A stretch of DNA of 64,000 nucleotides, from the NCBI GenBank assembly GCA_028564925.1, contig CM053030.1, forward strand, positions 404,813,603 to 404,877,602, given 5' to 3'. The notes under the pieces are model-generated. The model was not told where the DNA came from, did no database searches, and worked only from the letters and a program-made list of their open reading frames with translations. Positions within the stretch are counted from its first letter, which is position 1. Every line of letters begins with the position of its first letter. Of this stretch, positions 56,473-64,000 are shown one piece after another. Both the position numbers and the translations under genes were made by a program. Origin of the DNA: Lithobates sylvaticus. Taxonomy: Eukaryota; Chordata; Amphibia; Anura; Ranidae.

Positions 56473-57890
56473 TAGTTTGGAGGTCAATTGTAAGGTTAGT
56501 GGTTTCACATACAACTTTGTATTTAGAGGTGGAATCACCATTTCATCAGAAGTGTTGTTGCACACAAGGAATGTTTATGCATGGAACTTTTACACTTTAT
56601 GAAGGCATACTTTTCCTGATTGTTTATGTGTTTGTATGAATTTATTATACGAATTGTATGCAGATATTTGAATTGTTCTCATTTTTACCTTTATTTGTTT
56701 TTTCACACTGATTTATTATATTAGGTGTAGTTGTGTGTATATATATATTTAATATTAGTTTAATGCTGTAGTAGGAGTGCATATAACGGTCTTCTTTTAT
56801 TCATATGGTATAAACCTTTTTCCCAAAGTCAAAAAAATTGTGGTTATAACTGGCTTAATTTTTTTTTTTAAAGGGAGAGAAACAAAATAAATCCTCCACA
56901 CTAAACAGTGTGGATGGACAACTCTCCGCTGCCAGCTGTAGTATTCCGACAGCTGCCACCCACAGCTGTCAGAATACCCAAACAGTAACTGCAGCTGATT
57001 GATTGCAGTCCCTGTTCAGCCGCCTTATTCTACCCAGCTCCTTCGATTTCTCAATCTTAATCAAGCCAATCGAGCCTTGTGGTGTGTAGTATTAGGTCTG
57101 CTGGCAGAATCAATAGGTAAACAAATCTGTTACAGGGGGGCACTAAAAAACAAAAACTGCTGTGTTAGGGCTAGACACACTGCGTCATAATTTTTTAGTC
57201 CAAAAAGAATTTGGGTAGAACATGCCAGAAATATCTCACACAATTTTCCTGTTTTAAAGAACAAGCTTTGCATTGATTAACAAAAGTAGAAATTAAACTA
57301 GAAATGATGCGCAGAAATCTAATAATGCACTTGCTGTGCTCAGCATGGCACATAAAACTGTAAAAACTGTGACTGTGAAAAAAATTGTTTCTTCTCAATA
57401 ACTACTACTATGGAAGAATCTTTGCAGAAGGATAACCATAGCTGCTATGAAAAAATGGTGGATTAAGCAAAATAGACTTTTGTGAATCTATATTTAATCC
57501 TTTTTTTTAATATATACATTGCAGCTTTACCAGTCTTTAGATGCAGATGCATTCTAGGGTTTAGATATACTTGATAACTGAAAGTTCATCCATGCAAGAG
57601 AATCTATAGTCTTGGATTTAATTACAGTTTGATCTACTATCAAAATCAAAGCTGCCAACAAATGCATTACTATGTTCTGCTAATAATAAGCAAAGTACAC
57701 AACTCATCAAAATTTGAAACCCCAATCATGCTGCAAGACATCTACAGGTTATCATGCTTCTACACTGTAAAAAAGATTGTGCTGGGTCTACTCAAAAAAA
57801 TTGAGGCAACTATTTGCATCAGCTTTTTAAGTACTGTCAACTAAACTTATTTTTGCCTGACTCATTAGACTTTTCATGTTTTCAACTTTG
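56473..57890. other. No recognisable gene or element
   Basis: AT-rich sequence. A small inverted pair GCCAGCTGTAGTATTCCGAC / AGCTGTCAGAATACC near 56,930-56,980 is the only local structure noticed. Confidence 0.35.
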
Positions 57891-57894
57891 TTGT

Positions 57895-58198
57895 TTTAAG
57901 TAAAGCCAACTCATTTTTTTTTCAGTTTATAGACCATAGTGCTTTAAGTTAGGGATACATACCTCAACTTGTCTGGAACTATAGTTTTAAGTAAAGCCAA
58001 CTAAATTTTTCCAGTTTATAGACCATAGGTTCAAGTAAAGCCAACTCAATTTTTACAGTTTATAGACCATAGGTTTAGGTAAAGCCAACTAAATTTTTAC
58101 AGTTTATAGACCATAGGTTTAGGTAAAGCCAACTCAATTTTTACAGTTTATAGATCATAGGTTCAAGTAAAGCCAACTCAATTTTTACAGTTTATAGA
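57895..58198. repeat. 44-bp minisatellite
   Basis: Units contain AAGTAAAGCCAACTCAATTT and TTACAGTTTATAGACCATAG. About five tandem units lie at 57,980-58,198, plus one or two diverged units upstream. Confidence 0.9.
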
Positions 58199-58223
58199 AA
58201 AGTTTAAGCTAGGAACACATACA

Positions 58224-58498
58224 TTAACTTAATTATTTCAAGTACTTATATAGCAACCTCAACCTACACAGCGCTTTACATATACATTGTCATCAGTCCC
58301 TATTCTCAAGGAGCTTACAATCTAAGATCCCTAACTCATATTCATACATACACATACTAGGGCCAATTTCCCTACCAGCATATCTTTGGAGTGTAGGAGG
58401 AAACCTACGCAGGCACAGGAGAACACACAAACTGCAGGCAGGTAGTGTTGTGGTTGGGATTTTGCTGCTAGGTGAAAGTGCTAACCACTACACCTCTT
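58224..58498 (-). mobile_element. tRNA-derived SINE fragment
   Basis: On the minus strand the head reads GGTGTAGTGGTTAGCACTTT, with TAGTGGTTAGCAC as a tRNA-type A box and a decayed B-box area. The body holds GTTTGTGTGTTCTCCTG and CCTCCTACACTCCAAAGATA, and the tail runs to AAAGCGCTGTGTAGGTTGAG and beyond. This is a widespread frog/vertebrate SINE-like repeat as I remember it. It is internally shortened. The pol III promoter is probably inactive. Confidence 0.6.
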
Positions 58499-58581
58499 AC
58501 TTAGTTACTTATTTTTCAAATGTATTTGATATTTGTTTGAAGGTTTTTGCATAAAAATAATACAGTAATATTTTTTTTTAA

Positions 58582-58860
58582 CCGCTTCAGCCCCGGAAAA
58601 TATTTTACCCGCTTCCTGACCAGAGCCCTTTTTGCGATTTGGCACTGCGTCGCTTTAACTGACAATTGCGCTGTCGTGCGAGGTTGCACCCAAACAAAAT
58701 TGACGTACTTTTTTTCCCCACAAATAGAGCTTTCTTTTAGTGATATTTGATCACCTCTGCGGTTTTTATTTTTTGCGGTTTAACCAAAAAAAGAGTGACA
58801 ATTTTGAAAAAACATTTTACTTTCTACTATAATACATATACAACAAAAATATAAAAAAAA
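58582..58860 (-). mobile_element. Fragment of TTAA-flanked piggyBac-type MITE
   Basis: It begins at TTAA (58,578-58,581) with CCGCTTCAGCCCCGGA. In reverse it follows the right ends of the elements at 29,103 and 59,692 (TGACAATTGCGCTGTCGTGC, ATAGAGCTTTCTTTTAGTG). The other end is missing. Confidence 0.7.
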
Positions 58861-59084
58861 TATATATATATCTTGCAGTGAATTGCAGCTTATGTGGCTA
58901 AGGCAAGTGAAGTGTAAATCAACTTTTCATAAGGTCCAACAATAGGGTTGCCACCTTTTCTTCAAGTCAAACCTGAACACTTTAGCAGTGCACAGCAATT
59001 CTTTTTGTAGTATAAACTATAGATATACTTTGCGATTAAATAACACTTCTAATCGTATGAAGTTAAACACAAGAATCTCCCTTT
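58861..59084. other. Short (TA) run and unassigned sequence
   Basis: After a brief TA run, the phrase TAGGGTTGCCACCTTTTCTT looks like a piece of a frog repeat. No ends seen. Confidence 0.3.
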
Positions 59085-59358
59085 ACACCAGAGTCCACAG
59101 AGTCCCTGTTTACATCTGAAGCCACAGAGTTCCCCCTTTACATTAAAGTCCACAGAGTTCCCACTCTACATCAGAGTCCACAGAGTTCCCCCTTTACATC
59201 AGTGTCCACAGAGATCTCCCTTTACAACAGAGTCCCCCTTTTATATCTGAATCCACAGAGTCCCCCTTTTACATCTGAATCCACCGAGTCCCCCTTTTAC
59301 ATCTGAATCCACAATCCCTCTTTTACATCGGAATACACAAAGTTCCCCTTTACATCTG
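59085..59358. repeat. ~35-bp CCACAGAGTCCCCCTTTACATC minisatellite
   Basis: Eight or nine variable units, each with TCCACAGAGT(T/C)CCCC and TTTACATCTGAA. Lengths range from about 27 to 36 bp. Confidence 0.88.
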
Positions 59359-59687
59359 AACTTTCAGATTTCCTTCAGGCAATTATTATTTTAGCCAATA
59401 GAAAGCACTGGGGGGGGGGGGGGATTAGTGGTAGAGAGCTGCAGTTTGAGCAGAAAAACACTTGTAAAACGCTCAAGTCACCAATTTTTAGGCATTTTTA
59501 TTGAAGTCTATGGGGCCAAAAACGCTTGTTATTAGTGAAAAAGAAACTTGTGTACTTTTTTTGAGTGACAGGCATTTTGCTTCAAAATGCTCAGATGTGA
59601 ACAGAAGCCATTAAATTGAATGGGATTTGGCTTGTTGAGCATTTTAGAGCTACAAGCTTCAAGAAGAAAATCGTTCAGGTGTGACGT
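59359..59687. other. No recognisable feature
   Basis: Contains a G-run near 59,412 and otherwise nothing identifiable. Confidence 0.35.
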
Positions 59688-59691
59688 TTAA

Positions 59692-60691
59692 CCACTTGAC
59701 GACCGGCGCACGACGATATACGTCGACAGAATGGCACGTACAGGCAGGAGGGCGTATATATAAGTCCCTCCTTTAGCCTGTCCGTGCCATCGGGAGCGCG
59801 CCGGGAGCGGCGGACTCCCGCGCCGGTCGGGACCCCCGTGAGTCCGATCGCGGTCCCCGCGGACTCGATCGCCGCGGGGACCCCCGCGATCGTCTCACGG
59901 GAAGGCTGAACGGGGAGATGCCGAGATAAACAGCATCTCCCCGTTCTGCCTAGCAACTAGTGACGCCGATCTCTGCTCCCTGTGATTGGAGCAGAGATCA
60001 GCATTCACTAGCTGAAGCCACGCCCCCCCCCCACAGTAAGAAACACCCCTAGGCATACTTAACCCTTACACTGCCCCCTTGTGGTTAACCCCTTCACTGC
60101 CAGTGTCATTTATACAGGAATTAATGCATTTAAATAGCATTAATTGCTGTAAAAATGACAATGGTCCCAAAAATGTGTCAAAAATGTCCGATGTGTCCGC
60201 CATAATGTCGCAGTCACAAAAAAAAATCGCAGATCTCCGCCATTACTAATAAAAAAAAATATTAATAAAAATGCTATAAAACTATCCCCTATCTTGAAAA
60301 CGCTATAACTGCTGCGCAAACCGATCAATAATCGCTTATTGCGATTTTTTTTTTACCAAAAATATGTAGAAGAATACGTATCGGCCTAAACTGAGGAAAA
60401 AAAAATGTTTTTTTTATATATTTTTTGGGATATTTATTATAGCAAAAAGTAAAAAATAATGCATTTTTTTCAAAATTGTCGCTCTATTTTTGTTTATAGC
60501 GCAAAAAATAAAAACCGCAGGGGTGATCAAATACCACCAAAAGAAAGCTCTATTTGTGGGAAAAAAAGGACGTCAATTTTGTTTGGGAGCCACGTCGCAC
60601 GACCGCGCAATTGTCAGTTAAAGCGACGCAGTGCCGAATCGCAAAAAGGGGCCTGGTCCTTTGGCTGCAAATTGGTCCGGTCTGAAAGTGG
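59692..60691. mobile_element. TTAA-flanked piggyBac-type MITE (1,000 bp)
   Basis: TTAA at 59,688-59,691 and 60,692-60,695; ends CCACTTGACGACCGG and GGTCTGAAAGTGG. Long stretches match 29,103-30,055 closely, notably CCGATGTGTCCGCCATAATG and AGAAGAATACGTATCGGCCT. The left part contains GC-rich inverted pieces (CGCCGCGGGGACCCCCGCGA). No transposase, and open frames are incidental. Confidence 0.78.
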
Positions 60692-60695
60692 TTAA

Positions 60696-62123
60696 ACAAC
60701 TTTTTAGACTCTCAGAAGTTCTTAGAATCTTACAATCTTCCTGGGTTCAGCCTGAGTTCATTCTGCAGAATTCATTAAAAGGTCTATGTTGTAAATATCA
60801 AATATATCTATTTTTTTTCCATAGAAGCTCTGACATGTCCTTAAGACAAACTGCACTCTGCTCACATAATTTGTAATAAAAAGATCTTTGCCATTCTGAA
60901 GCTTCCCTCCAACCACTTTGCCTATTATTATATATATACTGTGATTCTGTACTTGCCAAATATGCTGCAGAAATCTCCCTCCACTAAGTCTGGCTGCATC
61001 CATGTTAACTGTGGGCAGTTGAAGTTGCTGCCTGTTCACTTCCTAGATTTACATAGAGGCACACCTCTATTTTACAAAAAAAGTGGTTTATCTATTGTTT
61101 TTTTGTTGCATTAAAGTTCAAAAAATTTATTTTTTCCCCAAAAAAGCTGCGCAAATACCAAAAAAAATAAAAATTGTAAAACCAACCAATATATTCTCTA
61201 GGGCCTCTGCTTTAAAAGAAATGTATAATGTTTGGGTCTTGTAAGTCATTTTCTATCAAAAAATACTGATTGATAAATTTAAACAAAAAGTGCCAGAGAA
61301 GGCCTGGTCTGGAAGTGGGTATCTATCTACGTGTTGCCATCTCTATTCACCAGATGCTTGGGGAATCCTATCTAGTCATATTTTGAATTGGTATTACACA
61401 CGTTACACTGTATGTTTATCCTACATAGAGCCTGAAGGCTTGTTTTTATTGTTTTCTAACCAATTCCAGTATGTACTGTATATTTGTATCTTTTTTTATG
61501 GTACAATAAAAATCTTAAAAAAAAAATTTGGTAGACAATAATCTCAATAATCTGCATTTGACTAATTATATCCCTTGATCCACTGCAGCCAGATCAAAGG
61601 GCGTAGTCTGTCTGTAAATTATGCCAATACGGCAAAATATAATAATATAATTATGAGGTGTTAGCTAAATTGGATGGGGTAGCAAATTGACCAATGCAAA
61701 ATTATTGCAAACAGAATAAAATCCTTCTGTGCATAGGATTCCTCCAATCCCCCTGAATACTTACCTGAGCCCAATCTCAATCCAGCTCTGTGCCTGAGAG
61801 CAGCGGCTCTCTCCACCCTCTCTCCTCACTGGACATAAAAGTGCAGCTCCAGCCATGGCCTTGGTACTGTTTTATTCAGCTGGTGATCAGCTGTTTTGTA
61901 AAAGCGTTCAAGGCACAACCCCCCCCCCCCCCCCCCCCGGCCCGTCCCAACATCCATGGACTTTCCTGGACTCTCCCATTTCTCCAAGGAGCCCAGGACA
62001 GGGTAGGACGACTTCCCACAGAGGAGATGGAGGAACCTCCATTCACCGAACTCCTGGAAGTGATGACGATTTTGTCAGTTTCAAAGCCGTCATTACCTGG
62101 CTGTTGCACGGAGCAGGTAACTA
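60696..62123. other. No recognisable gene; poly-C tract
   Basis: A C-run lies at about 61,919-61,938. Open frames through it are proline runs. The rest is AT-rich and unassigned. Confidence 0.35.
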
Positions 62124-62574
62124 TAATGCCGCGTACACACGAAGGGACTATCCCGCGGGATTATCCGCTGGACCGAAGTCCAACGGATAATCCCCTCGTG
62201 TGTGGGCGCCGGCGGACTTTTTGGCGCCAAAGTCCGGTGGCCTTTTTGGCGCCGAAGTTATAAGTTTTGTTTTAAAATTATCCGCTGGACTTGGCAGTCC
62301 GGCGGACAATCCCGCCGTGTGTAGTATGGTCCGGCGTACCAAAAAGGACGCATGCTCAGTAGCAAGTATGTCACGGACTCGCTCGGTCTGGTAAAACTAG
62401 CCTTCGTTTTGAAGCTAGCACAATCGTCACGCTGCTGATTCTTTTTTGATATTTTCTGACAGCGGAATTTGTATGTTATCGTACTTGAAGAATGATTTTG
62501 CCTTGCTGCTTGTATATTCACGCAGAGTCCTCCCGAACGTTTTTTCTTCAGCATTCTTTAGTGAAGTTATATAT

Positions 62575-63009
<435 letters not shown>

Positions 63010-63566
63010 GATATATTTTATTATTTGTTGGTTAGCAAAAGGATTTGGTATTACACATGATTAAATTGTGGAGTCAGCAGAGCTTGCCCTTAATTCAGAT
63101 CTTAACCCTCACCTTTCCAGCGACTGCACTTGCAGTTCCATTGAAGTTGCACTTTACACTTGTATTGTCAAATGAATGTGCGTTTTGGAAATGCCCTCCA
63201 TATAATTTAGACATGTACCTGCCTACTCCTAAATAAATGATGTTTTTGAATAACAAGCACGTATATCATTATTTTCTGGAAATTAAATTACCATTTATTG
63301 TGGTTTAAACAAACAAGGCAAAACAAAATAGGAAGGCAACACTGGAGCCACTTTGAGATTTGGTGAAGACTTTTTGCCCCAACGGCAGACATCAAGTTTG
63401 TGAAGCCAAAAATTAAGCTTGGGCATATTTGATCCAATATAGGGAGCACAAGAAGATTGTCCAGGAATCACACAGACCAGGAACAGCAGCAGATGACATC
63501 TATGTCCCCAAGCTGTGGCACTACAACAGCCTGTGTCTTCTGTGAGACCAGACTGAAGCCAGGCAA

Positions 63567-64000
63567 TCACTTCCGACTCTTCCCACCACGCTGCCCTGCA
63601 CTCTTCCCTGCAGTCTTCCCTGCACGCTTCCTTGGAGGCTGACTTGTGGTAGGAGGAGGAGGAGGAGGAGGAGGAGAAGAAAGAGGAGGAGGAGGAGGAT
63701 TAGTTGCTGTTGGGCCTTCATGTGTCAGGCGGGTGGATTCTGTTAATTGACCCCTCAAACCCCCCTTAAGAGCTTCAAAAAGTAGGCCCTCGCACAGGTG
63801 CCGTTGGCCCTTCTCCATTTCCAGCAACCTGCTGGCCAAGTAGGTGGCATAGGCCTCTTCTGGAATGGGGGGTCTTTGGAGAATCTCACTCGCCTGCCGA
63901 ATAAGGTTGAGTGATTCCTCCTCAACCATGCTCATCCTCCTGGGCCTTCTTGGGGGTAAGCGCAGGGGTGGAGGTAGACTTCTTACAGTCTGGCTGACAG
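63567..64000 (-). CDS. MADF-protein gene, 3' exon (partial, open)
   Basis: This minus-strand exon is open from the window edge to the stop at 63,567-63,569. It reads SQTVRSLPPPLRLPPRRPRR, then VEEESLNLIRQASEILQRPP, then the BESS-like helix EAYATYLASRLLEMEKGQRH, a proline run and the basic end KRAGKTAGKSAG. It is the counterpart of exon 2 of the gene at 44,576-45,968, but without that copy's frameshift. The MADF exon itself lies beyond the window. Role: predicted DNA-binding accessory protein of the transposon, with the C-terminal helices likely for protein contacts. Confidence 0.78.
   Translation of the reverse strand, partial: VSQTVRSLPPPLRLPPRRPRRMSMVEEESLNLIRQASEILQRPPIPEEAYATYLASRLLEMEKGQRHLCEGLLFEALKGGLRGQLTESTRLTHEGPTATNPPPPPLSSPPPPPPPPTTSQPPRKRAGKTAGKSAGQRGGKSRK

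Noticed and set aside
58440-58498. A functional tRNA gene on the minus strand
   Set aside because: Only an A-box-like head is present, the B box is decayed and no cloverleaf can be drawn. It fits a SINE head.
61790-62263. 157-codon frame crossing the poly-C tract and Harbinger left end
   Set aside because: It runs through a homopolymer and across a transposon boundary, so it is not a conserved coding unit.

Overview
The window looks like gene-poor, transposon-dense DNA from an anuran amphibian, most likely a true frog (Ranidae or a close relative). This rests on the mix of element families and on remembered frog repeats, not on a host gene. I found no host exon, rRNA, tRNA gene or CRISPR array. 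Nearly everything that can be identified is a DNA transposon: Tc1/mariner, hAT, PIF/Harbinger, and TTAA-flanked piggyBac-type elements. There are also a few retroposon fragments and many minisatellites.

Layout. 0-16 kb: mostly unrecognised sequence, a 455-bp inverted-repeat MITE (3.3 kb), a 5'-truncated hAT copy (5.9-8.4 kb) and two decayed hammerhead-ribozyme-like cores (2.8 and 15.4 kb). 16-20 kb: a 637-bp hAT MITE with perfect 8-bp target duplications and CpG-rich, promoter-like cargo, then a 1.7-kb Harbinger fold-back MITE. 21-36 kb: four Tc1/mariner copies. One (21,572-23,191) is full length and keeps its D153/D244/E279 triad, with a frameshift near the end. Around them lie TTAA-flanked elements and a Penelope-like/fold-back complex (28.2-30.2 kb) that holds a MITE at a readable empty site. 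35.4-39.7 kb: a nearly full-length, decayed hAT. 40-41.4 and 56 kb: three ~420-bp Harbinger MITEs.

The centrepiece is 43,289-53,681, a complete 10.4-kb PIF/Harbinger transposon with TTA target duplications. It carries three spliced genes. (1) A two-exon DDE transposase of 402 aa on the minus strand, open throughout. (2) A three-exon Myb/SANT-like DNA-binding protein of 213 aa on the plus strand, also open throughout. (3) A two-exon MADF-domain protein on the minus strand with two apparent frameshifts. Genes 2 and 3 diverge from a shared ~470-bp promoter region. Genes 1 and 2 converge on a block of hairpins. The introns of genes 1 and 2 are filled by minisatellites: 26 units of 34 bp, and ~24 units of ~60 bp with G-runs. 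A second copy starts at 62,127 and runs off the right edge; its part of the MADF gene is open. The MITE at 17.6 kb and the ~420-bp MITEs share end sequences with this element and could be mobilised by it.

How the parts may work together (family knowledge plus inference): in animal Harbinger systems the Myb-like partner binds subterminal DNA and helps the transposase reach the nucleus and the ends. Here a second DNA-binding protein (MADF) is present as well, which is unusual. Splice structures were read by eye from GT/AG sites and phase and have no transcript support.
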